Below, in pieces: positions 6,550-12,835 of a stretch of DNA of 42,865 nucleotides. A program made the position numbers and the translations under genes. This stretch comes from a virus. Positions within the stretch are counted from its first letter, which is position 1; each line of letters starts with the position of its first letter. The notes below the pieces were generated by a model. It was not told where the DNA came from, did no database searches, and saw nothing but the letters and a program-made list of their open reading frames with translations. The stretch is from positions 1 to 42,865 of the IMG/VR virus record IMGVR_UViG_3300048930_001204. One strand, 5' to 3'.

Positions 6550-7121
6550 AGAAATCTGACATGACATACAAGCAGCTCGTCGAGCACTATGTGAACTCAT
6601 CGACCATGGAGCTCATCATCGAGCGAGACCGTGAAGGGTGGAGGCGTATACGCATCATCATTCAAGGAGAGCTTGAGGTCCTTCCAATCTTGAAGAACAC
6701 AAAGCAGATGGCGGTTGTCAAAGGTCGTCCAATCATCACTTCAAACAAAGACACGAAAGCGAAAATCTCGGCTCTGGACATCCTGTACAGAAGGCACAAG
6801 TCAAAGATTGAACAGTATGACGGTCTCTCAGTGGTGGTCGTGCTGATGTCTGTCAAGCAAAGAGCAGACAGAGTCTCAGTTCAGGAGACGATTCAAGACT
6901 GGCTCGAGCCACACGACAAAGCAGTCGGACGACAGAAAAGCAAGTCGAGGGAGAGGGGCTGGGGCGTTGGCATTTACAAGAGCGACAAGGACGCAATTGG
7001 CATGTGTTTTCGTCAGTCAGACATTTCCTACTTCTGGGAAGGAGCAGAGATTTGGGTGATGAAAGAACGAGGCTTGATGTCAGGAGCGTTCTCACATTTC
7101 AGGGAGAGTTTCGATGATTGA
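6546..7121 (+). CDS. Possible RusA-like Holliday-junction resolvase
   Basis: The 191-residue product has KGRPIIT (59-65), a hydrophobic strand GLSVVVVLMSV (93-103) and acidic residues D108, D118 and D124 in the spacing RADR...QDWL...HDKAV. In RusA, a KGRP-like start and the DxDN...D...DD cluster form the metal-binding site that resolves four-way junctions. The cluster here is thinner than in the type protein, so the assignment is tentative. A resolvase would fit after the exonuclease, annealing and replication genes. The GTG start overlaps the previous stop. Confidence 0.4.
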   Translation: MKKSDMTYKQLVEHYVNSSTMELIIERDREGWRRIRIIIQGELEVLPILKNTKQMAVVKGRPIITSNKDTKAKISALDILYRRHKSKIEQYDGLSVVVVLMSVKQRADRVSVQETIQDWLEPHDKAVGRQKSKSRERGWGVGIYKSDKDAIGMCFRQSDISYFWEGAEIWVMKERGLMSGAFSHFRESFDD

Positions 7122-7428
7122 GATTGATGAAGAGAGACAGTCAGGAGTTCCGTATCCTCTGCGGTGTTTTTATGCGCGATTCCTTGAGATTGCGTTTGAA
7201 GACCTTAAAAAAGACGGCAACTTTGGGACAAAGGGCTCAGAATCTCCGACGAGCAGGATTGTCAGAATCACGCACGCTCGCAGGAACTTGGAGGACTGGT
7301 TTTTTCGTGACGGCTATCAGCCTGAGTCAATAACGGTTGCACAAGTCTGCGACATTTTGAATCTCTCGCTGTCAGCTGTTCGGAAAATGGCAAGAGAAAT
7401 AATTCAGAAAAATAGGGGGACACCATGA
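7114..7428 (+). CDS. Small protein with C-terminal helix-turn-helix
   Basis: The 104-residue product ends with SITVAQVCDILNLSLSAVRK, a good helix-turn-helix (about residues 72-97). The N-terminal half contains an aromatic helix (LRCFYARFLEIAFEDL). It closes the replication block, a place where phages often encode a late-gene or antitermination regulator. That role is inference from position. The start overlaps the previous gene by eight bases. Confidence 0.6.
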   Translation: MIEIDEERQSGVPYPLRCFYARFLEIAFEDLKKDGNFGTKGSESPTSRIVRITHARRNLEDWFFRDGYQPESITVAQVCDILNLSLSAVRKMAREIIQKNRGTP

Positions 7429-7586
7429 AGAAGACGATGATGCTGGTCGCTGTCCTCTCTTTGCTCGCTGCATGCCAGAGCCACAAGGTTGGCTTTGTCT
7501 ACGAGTACGGAGATCAAGCGGTCGGAATAACTAAAATTGAAAGTCAAAGCAACAACAAGAATATTGGAATTGGAGGTGTGCAATGA
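7425..7586 (+). CDS. Short phage lipoprotein, 53 residues
   Basis: A signal sequence MKKTMMLVAVLSLLAAC carries a lipobox (LLAAC, cysteine 17), so the mature protein of about 37 residues should be lipid-anchored outside the cytoplasmic membrane. The rest is polar and ends in Gly/Asn-rich sequence. The gene overlaps both neighbours by ATGA and follows GGGGGAC. Short phage lipoproteins often act in superinfection exclusion or as outer spanins. Its place in the early operon, far from the lysis genes, favours exclusion, but this is inference. Confidence 0.65.
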   Translation: MKKTMMLVAVLSLLAACQSHKVGFVYEYGDQAVGITKIESQSNNKNIGIGGVQ

Positions 7587-8002
7587 AAGAGAGATTTATG
7601 CTTTGTGCGCTTATTGCGCTGATGACTGGTTGCGGAGGTGTTGACATTGGGAACAGTTCGAAGGCCAGTGAAGACGACAACAGCGTTGATATTGACATCG
7701 CTCAAAATGGTGAAGCAGCGGCAGATTGTCCGTCAAGCTTACTCTGGAAGCCTGTCAGCGAATCTGATGGCAAGCTCGTCGTCTTATTCCCAAGTGAATT
7801 TGATGAAGAGTTCGAAAGCGTTTCAGTGATGAGCGCTGAAGGAGAGATTGAGCAAGGAATTTTCGCAGGGTTTACGAACGGCGACAGACAGACATGGCGC
7901 TTTTCGAAAGAAGGTGGCGAATACACTGGAGTCGTTGAAGTACAGACAGAAAGTGAAAGCTGCTCGGTCGTCGTAAGCGATCCAGCGGAAAGAAATGACT
8001 AG
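7583..8002 (+). CDS. Phage lipoprotein, 139 residues
   Basis: The signal peptide MKERFMLCALIALMTGC has a lipobox (MTGC, cysteine 17), followed by a Gly/Ser/Asp-rich tether to about residue 50. The C-terminal domain is a small beta domain with two cysteines (C49 and one near 128) that could form a disulfide. It is translationally coupled to the shorter lipoprotein upstream, so the two may work as a pair at the cell surface. I do not recognise the domain. Confidence 0.65.
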   Translation: MKERFMLCALIALMTGCGGVDIGNSSKASEDDNSVDIDIAQNGEAAADCPSSLLWKPVSESDGKLVVLFPSEFDEEFESVSVMSAEGEIEQGIFAGFTNGDRQTWRFSKEGGEYTGVVEVQTESESCSVVVSDPAERND

Positions 8003-8029
8003 AAAAAGCAAAAAAATGAGGGACTGAAA

Positions 8030-8332
8030 ATGAAAATTGATTGGAACCGTAGAGACGTAAGTATTCGCAAAGTTGAAAACGGATACCTTCTTGGAAAGCG
8101 AAGTCGCGGATTTAGCGACACAGCAGAAGAGGAGACTTTTTTCGCAACTCCTGCTGATCTCGTCCTCAAGCTTTTGAGGCTTGAGGATGAGAAAAGCGGT
8201 TCTTTGGTAGCAACTCACGAAGACGTCAGAGAGATCATGACTCAGATGGCCTTTCTTCATTCTGAGCTTTGCAAGAAGGAAGCTGAGAAGCTGACAGAGA
8301 GCAAGAAAGAAGAAGAGGTGCTCTTTATATGA
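8030..8332 (+). CDS. Hypothetical protein, 100 residues
   Basis: The ATG follows GAGGGACT. The N-terminal half looks like a small sheet (VSIRKVENGYLLGKRSRGF). The C-terminal half is a long charged helix (FLHSELCKKEAEKLTESKKE). The gene is coupled by ATGA to the following microprotein. The function is unknown. Confidence 0.6.
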   Translation: MKIDWNRRDVSIRKVENGYLLGKRSRGFSDTAEEETFFATPADLVLKLLRLEDEKSGSLVATHEDVREIMTQMAFLHSELCKKEAEKLTESKKEEEVLFI

Positions 8333-8499
8333 ACATAAACGAAGCGAGTGAACACATGGACAAAGAGTGGCAACTTTTTTATCTCAGAAAGCGCTTTGCT
8401 GAAGAGAGGAAGTTTAAGCAGATGTATCGACAGGGAATGTGGGTCTGTTTTGCAGGCTGGGTTCTGACGGCGATCCTTTATTTTATTTTTGTCAGGTGA
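8329..8499 (+). CDS. 56-residue tail-anchored membrane microprotein
   Basis: The first 36 residues are charged and helical (LRKRFAEERKFKQMYRQ). Residues 37-55 form one hydrophobic segment (MWVCFAGWVLTAILYFIFV) ending the protein, so it should be anchored by its C-terminus. The start overlaps the previous stop. No family is recognised. Confidence 0.55.
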   Translation: MNINEASEHMDKEWQLFYLRKRFAEERKFKQMYRQGMWVCFAGWVLTAILYFIFVR

Positions 8500-8506
8500 G
8501 GTTTTT

Positions 8507-8785
8507 ATGGAAAAGACTGAAGGGACCGGATTTCTCGGGGAGGGTGACCTCCCCATGTTACTCACAAGTTCTTATTGGCTGAAGTGGGATGATGACGAGT
8601 GGGTCAATCCTTTTCTGAGTCTTAAACTATTCATCAACGAACCGAGCTTCGCAGATTTTTTTGAAGTCTCTCTCTGGAGTATGGGAGGCCAAGAGGTCTC
8701 TCTGTACAAGAGCTTCAAAGAATATGCTGAGGCGCATGAATTCGCACTTAGATTCATTAAGAACTCAGGAGGTCTCTATGTCTGA
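8507..8785 (+). CDS. Hypothetical protein, 92 residues
   Basis: The ATG at 8507 is favoured over the upstream GTG by the AGGTGAGG site. The protein is rich in aromatic residues and has a sheet-like middle (FADFFEVSLWS, then GQEVSLYKSFKEYAEAHEFA). It overlaps the next gene by eight bases. No family is recognised. Confidence 0.55.
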   Translation: MEKTEGTGFLGEGDLPMLLTSSYWLKWDDDEWVNPFLSLKLFINEPSFADFFEVSLWSMGGQEVSLYKSFKEYAEAHEFALRFIKNSGGLYV

Positions 8786-9038
8786 AGCAATCGAAGACTT
8801 GAAAGCTCTGAGGGAGATTCAGAAAGAGGAGAAGTGGAAGCAGTACCATGAAACCCTCGACATCCTTCAAAGAGTTGATGGCTTGGGTTTTGAAGTTGTC
8901 AACGCAAATCTTGGGCACGTTCGCGTGGAAGGGCACTTCGACTTTTGGCCTACCACAGGGAAATGGGTGAGCAAAAGGATAGGGAAAAAAGGGATTGGTC
9001 TGGGTGAATTGTTTAAGGCTATCGAGGAGGACTTGTGA
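8778..9038 (+). CDS. Small DUF-like protein, 86 residues
   Basis: The ATG follows GGAGGT. After an N-terminal helix, the segment GFEVVNANLGHVRVEGHFDF then WPTTGKWVSKRIGKKGIG has the pattern of small phage proteins with a two-strand core and a basic loop. A similar pattern occurs in phage proteins annotated only as hypothetical. It is coupled to the zinc-ribbon gene by GTGA overlap. Confidence 0.55.
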   Translation: MSEAIEDLKALREIQKEEKWKQYHETLDILQRVDGLGFEVVNANLGHVRVEGHFDFWPTTGKWVSKRIGKKGIGLGELFKAIEEDL

Positions 9039-9262
9039 GCACATGCAGAAGTTGCGGCCAGAAAATCGAGTGGGTGACGCTGTTTAGTGGCAAGAAACAT
9101 CCTGTCGATCCTGAAGCAGTGCATGCGAAAGAGTGCGACGACGGCACAAAGCTTGTCACTGAAGAAGGTGAGGTTGTGACGGTTGAAGCAGGAGATGATT
9201 TTTATGGCCATATTTCGCATTTCGCGACGTGTCCTGATGCAGATAAGTGGAGGAAAAAATGA
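9035..9262 (+). CDS. Small zinc-ribbon protein
   Basis: The 75-residue product has C4-x-x-C7, then IEWVTLFSGKKHPVDPE, and closes with H62-x3-C66 (HFATCP). This CxxC ... GKxxPVD ... H-x3-CP pattern is common in small phage proteins and should bind one zinc ion. The function is unknown. The GTG start overlaps the previous stop. Confidence 0.68.
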   Translation: MSTCRSCGQKIEWVTLFSGKKHPVDPEAVHAKECDDGTKLVTEEGEVVTVEAGDDFYGHISHFATCPDADKWRKK

Positions 9263-9471
9263 GCGGCTTTGATAACGACTACAGAGAAGAGCACGAGATT
9301 GAAGAGTTGAGCGTATACGAGCGATTTTCTCAAGCACTTAAGGAAGTTGACTGGTTGGAAGACTCAGAAAAGGACGTGATCATGTTGATTGTGGATAACG
9401 CAAGAATTCTCAGAGGTAAAGGCGCAGGCTATTCGCTGGGAATCATGGACTCAATAAAGGAGGGGAAATGA
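9259..9471 (+). CDS. Hypothetical acidic protein, 70 residues
   Basis: The ATG at 9259 lies just behind GTGGAGG. The product is acidic and mostly helical (YREEHEIEELSVYERFSQAL). It is coupled by ATGA to the next gene. No family is recognised. Confidence 0.5.
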   Translation: MSGFDNDYREEHEIEELSVYERFSQALKEVDWLEDSEKDVIMLIVDNARILRGKGAGYSLGIMDSIKEGK

Positions 9472-9716
9472 GAGAATTATCACTGGAAGAATGGTATTTC
9501 GAGCTCTTCCTCTGGCAGTACGCAAGGAGCGACTCTTTCACGTCGATGCTTTTCGACTTGATAGGGAAGGCAGACGAGCACAACAGGAGAAGGATTTGGG
9601 TTGCTTTTCCCAAGGCCGTCTTTGCCTGGGAATGTTGGTACTTCTCAGGAGACCCTGAAAAGTTCTTCAGAGATCAAGGTTGTTTTGACAAGTGGAGACA
9701 GGGAGGTATTTCGTGA
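9468..9716 (+). CDS. Hypothetical protein, 82 residues
   Basis: The product is rich in Trp, Phe and Tyr (WYFELFLWQYARSDSF and WECWYFSGDPEKFFRDQGCF). It has no transmembrane segment and no motif I recognise. The start follows AAAGGAGGGG. Its last bases contain the ribosome site of the glycoside hydrolase gene, so the two are coupled. Confidence 0.55.
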   Translation: MRELSLEEWYFELFLWQYARSDSFTSMLFDLIGKADEHNRRRIWVAFPKAVFAWECWYFSGDPEKFFRDQGCFDKWRQGGIS

Positions 9717-10597
9717 GAGGTTTCAATCTAGGCATCCACAGTCCAGGCTATGCGCAGATCCTCTGCAGAAAGTACAGAGACATGGGCTGCAACACAATCA
9801 GGTATCAGCTTGTCTCAGTAGACGCAGAGGTCATCACGAATCGCAGCAAGTACGTGGCATGGCTGGATAAGCAGGTCACGAACATGCTGACGGTCATCGA
9901 TGCGAGTCATGGCCTTGGTCTGCAGTTCTTGGTCGACTTTCACACTCCTTTTGGCGGCGTTGTGCAGCACATACCTGGAAAGCCTCCAGTGCACCACGTT
10001 TTCCTTTCCAAGGAGCATGAAGAGCTCTGGGTTGAAGACGTGGAGTACATTGGTGGGTCAATTGAAGCCATGCCAGGAGTCTTTGGCTTCGAAGTTATGA
10101 ACGAGCCACACTGTGGAGTGCTGCGTTATTCAAAATTCTTGAAGAAGCACAGGGAATTCCTCGCGAATTGTACAACAAAACCCAAGTACATCTCGTCAGT
10201 ATACGGAGAACCAAAGCTGCTGGACTATCTCCCGAAAATGGGGAAGGGCTTCATGCAGACGGCGCACTTCTGGCCTGCTCCAATATCGTTGATCGGAGCA
10301 GGTGGATTCGTGGCAAAAGGAAACGAGGCTCGAATCATTGAGAATGGCTCGCATCTCGTCAGTCTGCGGCATGTCATAGAAAAGTCAAAGCCAAGAAAAA
10401 AAGTATTACTTGGAGAGCTCGGGTGCACCAGAGGCATCGGCGACGCTCTGCAAGTGGAATACATGCGAAAAGCTCTCAAGTATTGCCTGAGAAAGAAAAT
10501 TGACGTGCTTGTTCATGGCGAGGCTGGAAATCCTGCTTATGGCTATGAGCAGACAGGAGTGCTTGAGGTTGTGGCTGAGGTGTTTGGGGATAATTAG
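9713..10597 (+). CDS. GH5-type (clan A) glycoside hydrolase, cytosolic
   Basis: The 294-residue product has the TIM-barrel landmarks of glycoside hydrolase family 5: R30 (NTIRYQ), H77 (LVDFHTP), the acid/base N130-E131 (EVMNEP), H185 (TAHFW) and the nucleophile E235 (LLGELGC). Family members hydrolyse beta-glycosidic bonds with retention. There is no signal peptide or carbohydrate-binding module, so it would act inside the cell or after lysis. GTG at 9713 is chosen because GGGAGGT lies six bases upstream and the start overlaps the previous stop; a GTG at 9692 has no ribosome site. The substrate cannot be read from sequence. A hydrolase within a block of tiny early genes is unusual. Confidence 0.72.
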   Translation: MRGFNLGIHSPGYAQILCRKYRDMGCNTIRYQLVSVDAEVITNRSKYVAWLDKQVTNMLTVIDASHGLGLQFLVDFHTPFGGVVQHIPGKPPVHHVFLSKEHEELWVEDVEYIGGSIEAMPGVFGFEVMNEPHCGVLRYSKFLKKHREFLANCTTKPKYISSVYGEPKLLDYLPKMGKGFMQTAHFWPAPISLIGAGGFVAKGNEARIIENGSHLVSLRHVIEKSKPRKKVLLGELGCTRGIGDALQVEYMRKALKYCLRKKIDVLVHGEAGNPAYGYEQTGVLEVVAEVFGDN

Positions 10598-10607
10598 AGG
10601 AAGCAAA

Positions 10608-10781
10608 ATGGATATAAGAATCGAAATCGACGAGATTGAAGCAAGAAGGACTCTCACTTTGCGCGAGAAAGCTGGGATCAAAATCCTGATACTACTTTTC
10701 AGGGTTATCTACCCAGCGAAGTATGCGCATCAAGGAGACAACTTTTTCAAGGACTTACTCAACGGCGTGGAGGGCAAATGA
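10608..10781 (+). CDS. Hypothetical protein with amphipathic helix, 57 residues
   Basis: The ATG at 10608 follows AGAGGAAG. The start MDIRIEIDEIEARRTLTLRE is charged, and the middle (GIKILILLFRVIYPAKYA) is hydrophobic and may associate with the membrane. It is coupled to the next gene by ATGA. The function is unknown. Confidence 0.5.
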   Translation: MDIRIEIDEIEARRTLTLREKAGIKILILLFRVIYPAKYAHQGDNFFKDLLNGVEGK

Positions 10782-11017
10782 AAGTGAAAACAATGTTACA
10801 AGACAAAAGAGAGATCCATGGGCTGCATTTAGACAACTGCGAAATCTGGGTCGGTGCTCAAGGTGTAACTGCGATCAAGGCTTATGGTGAAAACGGCATG
10901 CACTGTGATATCCCATGGTTCGCAATCTACAGAGAAGGCTCAGACGAAGTTCATACAAGAATAAATGCGGCCAGTGTTGATGGAATCATTTATCACAAGA
11001 AGGACGGTGAGCAATGA
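10778..11017 (+). CDS. Hypothetical protein, 79 residues
   Basis: This is a compact, mainly beta-looking small protein (NCEIWVGAQGVTAIKAYG, then HCDIPWFAIYREG), with overlap to both neighbours. No family is recognised. Confidence 0.5.
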   Translation: MKVKTMLQDKREIHGLHLDNCEIWVGAQGVTAIKAYGENGMHCDIPWFAIYREGSDEVHTRINAASVDGIIYHKKDGEQ

Positions 11018-11322
11018 GAAAAGACGAAGCGCAAAAACTCTTTGAATTGCACGGAGGTCGAGAAGGCATTGCAGAACGCGTGCTAGAAATAGCCAGAGAG
11101 ATTGTTGAAACGGACTCATACAAGCGAGCAATCGCAGGCGCAGGACAGATTGCTCTATACGCAGAGATAAGCAAAAAGGCTGATGACTATTGGGGCGAGA
11201 TGGTGCGCAGGGGAGAAGGGCCAGAAATGAGAGTTCTGTACTATGCTGCTCCAAAGTTCAAGCTTTTGGCAGACGCCAGAATTGATTTTGTCGAATTAGA
11301 AAGACGCATGGAGAAGGTATGA
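11014..11322 (+). CDS. Hypothetical protein, 102 residues
   Basis: The product is helical, with a long N-terminal helix bundle pattern (HGGREGIAERVLEIAREIVE). The ATG overlaps the previous stop. No known motif is seen. Confidence 0.5.
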   Translation: MRKDEAQKLFELHGGREGIAERVLEIAREIVETDSYKRAIAGAGQIALYAEISKKADDYWGEMVRRGEGPEMRVLYYAAPKFKLLADARIDFVELERRMEKV

Positions 11323-11600
11323 AAAGAATCTCTGAATTGGCTCTCGATTTCACTGACTCGCTCAAGTTCAGCGATACAGAAAGAGTCACAGTCCATGGAA
11401 GGATGATGATCAGCGCATCGCAAGCGGTGGCGATTGGATTCATGGAGGGGGCGAATACGGTGATTGAGGAGATCAAAAGATGGTCAGACGGCGCAAAGTT
11501 CAAAATATACACAAACCCTGGCTGCATCGATCAGATGGGCTGGATGGTGCTGCATGATTATCTTGTCAGCAAGCTTGATGAAATGAAGGGGGAAGAATGA
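11319..11600 (+). CDS. Hypothetical protein, 93 residues
   Basis: The N-terminal segment RISELALDFTDSLKFSDTE and the small residue-rich ISASQAVAIGFMEGA suggest a helical fold. The gene is coupled by ATGA on both sides. No family is recognised. Confidence 0.5.
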   Translation: MKRISELALDFTDSLKFSDTERVTVHGRMMISASQAVAIGFMEGANTVIEEIKRWSDGAKFKIYTNPGCIDQMGWMVLHDYLVSKLDEMKGEE

Positions 11601-11719
11601 AAGAATGTTATTGCCATATATGTGGGGAAAAGTTGGAAGGCTATCATGATTATGATGATCGGTTCTGCGACAAGGACGAGTGCCAACAAGAGGCAAGGTC
11701 TACAGAGAGAGAAGAATAG
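11597..11719 (+). CDS. 40-residue zinc-finger-like microprotein
   Basis: The product has C6-x-x-C9 (CHIC) and C24-x4-C29 (CDKDEC) separated by 14 residues. This four-cysteine layout could bind one zinc ion in a treble-clef or ribbon fold. It is coupled by ATGA to the previous gene. It is the last gene before the folded RNA region. Confidence 0.55.
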   Translation: MKECYCHICGEKLEGYHDYDDRFCDKDECQQEARSTEREE

Positions 11720-11724
11720 ATTTA

Positions 11725-11796
11725 GCGCGGAGCCTTTCCTGAGGCTGTAGGCTTGCTGGGTAGTTGTTACCGCAACTACCCAGACGCGCACTTTTT
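11725..11796 (+). ncRNA. Candidate folded RNA with three-way junction and terminator-like end
   Basis: A closing stem GCGCG (11725-11729) with CGCGC (11785-11789) encloses two hairpins: AGCCT (11731-11735) with AGGCT (11742-11746), and a perfect 11-base-pair stem CTGGGTAGTTG (11756-11766) with CAACTACCCAG (11773-11783) around the loop TTACCG. Five Ts (11792-11796) follow. It occupies the only sizeable gap in the accessory operon. It could be a terminator with an elaborate base, or a structured regulatory or processed RNA. No known class is recognised. Confidence 0.5.
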
Positions 11797-11825
11797 AAGT
11801 ACGTAAAATGGGTGAAGGGGGAGAA

Positions 11826-12059
11826 ATGAAGGGAAACATCGTGGAGTGGGTAACGTGCACATTATCAGCAGACAAGCCAGACTATATTTTTGAGGTAGCA
11901 ATAAACGCTCGTGAAATAGACAAGATGCAACATGAAACATTTCTAGGATTGTTCGTGTACAAAAAAGACAAATGGCGGTTTCTCAACGAGTTGCGAGAGA
12001 GGATAGCAGATGAAGTGCTTGAGCAGTTAAGGAAAGCAAATCAGAGGTGGGAAGAATGA
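11826..12059 (+). CDS. Hypothetical protein, 77 residues
   Basis: The ATG at 11826 follows GGGGGAGAA; the in-frame ATG at 11808 lacks spacing for a ribosome site. The product has a sheet-like N-terminal half and a helical C-terminal half (RFLNELRERIADEVLEQLRK). It is the first gene after the folded RNA and overlaps the next gene. Confidence 0.55.
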   Translation: MKGNIVEWVTCTLSADKPDYIFEVAINAREIDKMQHETFLGLFVYKKDKWRFLNELRERIADEVLEQLRKANQRWEE

Positions 12060-12202
12060 ACTGTGATCGATTTTTCGGACTTGCTGCAATCGCATTGCTT
12101 TTTTTATGGCTCACTTTTTGGGGTTATGTAATTGCGAACAGAAGGGACACGAAAGAATGGTGGGCAAGAAGACCAAGGTGGAAGGACTACAAGAACAGAT
12201 GA
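12056..12202 (+). CDS. 48-residue single-pass membrane microprotein
   Basis: Residues 6-27 form one hydrophobic segment (FFGLAAIALLFLWLTFWGYV). The remainder is strongly basic and Trp-rich (EWWARRPRWKDYKNR), expected to stay in the cytoplasm. The start overlaps the previous stop. It directly precedes the nucleotidyltransferase-fold gene. Confidence 0.55.
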   Translation: MNCDRFFGLAAIALLFLWLTFWGYVIANRRDTKEWWARRPRWKDYKNR

Positions 12203-12212
12203 AGGGGGAGAA

Positions 12213-12575
12213 ATGAGCGAGGATATTTTCAAGCGGTGCTTTTTAACAGGCTCGCGAGTTTACGGTACTCCCACGCCAGAGAGCGATATTGATTTAGTGG
12301 TGCTAGTAGACAAAGAAACAGCCGATTTTTTGTGGGCCAATACCGATCAAAATTCTCAGTCAGTAAGATATGGGAACTTGAATTTGATTGTATTTACAAA
12401 TGAATATGTATTTCTTGAATGGCTGAAGGTCACGCAAATACTAATAGGGAAAAAGCCAGTAACAAGAGAGGATGCTATAGCGGAATTTAATAAAAGTGGA
12501 TTCACAGATTATCCCACAAGGCTAATGAGCGAAGGGCATCTAGTGGTAGAAGAGATGAAAAGGGAAGTAATATGA
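12213..12575 (+). CDS. Nucleotidyltransferase-fold protein, third acidic residue replaced
   Basis: The 120-residue product has the polymerase-beta-type signature G13-S14-x3-G18 followed by D25-x-D27 (TGSRVYGTPTPESDIDLVVL). In active enzymes a third carboxylate sits on a later strand in an h[DE]h pattern. Here the matching strand reads LNLIVF, with N57 in that place. The fold is therefore clear but catalysis is doubtful, unless another residue substitutes. The family transfers nucleotides to proteins, RNA or small molecules, and includes MNT antitoxins that act with HEPN partners. No HEPN protein is seen nearby. ATG at 12213 is chosen for its GGGGGAG site. Membrane microproteins flank it on both sides. 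Confidence 0.7.
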   Translation: MSEDIFKRCFLTGSRVYGTPTPESDIDLVVLVDKETADFLWANTDQNSQSVRYGNLNLIVFTNEYVFLEWLKVTQILIGKKPVTREDAIAEFNKSGFTDYPTRLMSEGHLVVEEMKREVI

Positions 12576-12712
12576 GCGATCCTTTTGGCTTTGGTCGCGG
12601 TCCAGACCTAACTTGGTTGTATGCCATTTTGCTCGCGCTCGGAGTGCTGAATTTCATAGGCATAATTGCACAGGCGTTCTTATGGTGCATGCAGCACATT
12701 AGATTTGTTTAG
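12572..12712 (+). CDS. 46-residue single-pass membrane microprotein
   Basis: After a Gly-rich start (MSDPFGFGRGPDLTW), residues 15-39 are hydrophobic (LYAILLALGVLNFIGIIAQA). The ATG overlaps the nucleotidyltransferase stop, so the two are probably translated together. No family is recognised. Confidence 0.5.
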   Translation: MSDPFGFGRGPDLTWLYAILLALGVLNFIGIIAQAFLWCMQHIRFV

Positions 12713-12723
12713 AGGGTGAGATT

Positions 12724-12828
12724 ATGAAGCCACTGACACGCAGAGCCTTTCTCTTCGGACTTTTCACATTCCACAAGCCAGTACTCTCTCGGCGCTGGCT
12801 TGAACTTTCAAAACTTAAATACGGGTGA
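12724..12828 (+). CDS. 34-residue basic microprotein
   Basis: The ATG follows AGAGGGTGAG. The sequence MKPLTRRAFLFGLFTF resembles the start of a twin-arginine signal (RRAFLFG), but there is nothing to export and the consensus is incomplete. Its stop region supplies the GGGTGAGG ribosome site of the next gene. It may be a leader peptide. Confidence 0.35.
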   Translation: MKPLTRRAFLFGLFTFHKPVLSRRWLELSKLKYG

Positions 12829-12835
12829 GGCACAA

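Noticed and set aside
12213-12712. MNT-HEPN toxin-antitoxin pair
   Set aside because: The nucleotidyltransferase fold is present, but no neighbour has a HEPN domain or its R-x4-6-H motif.
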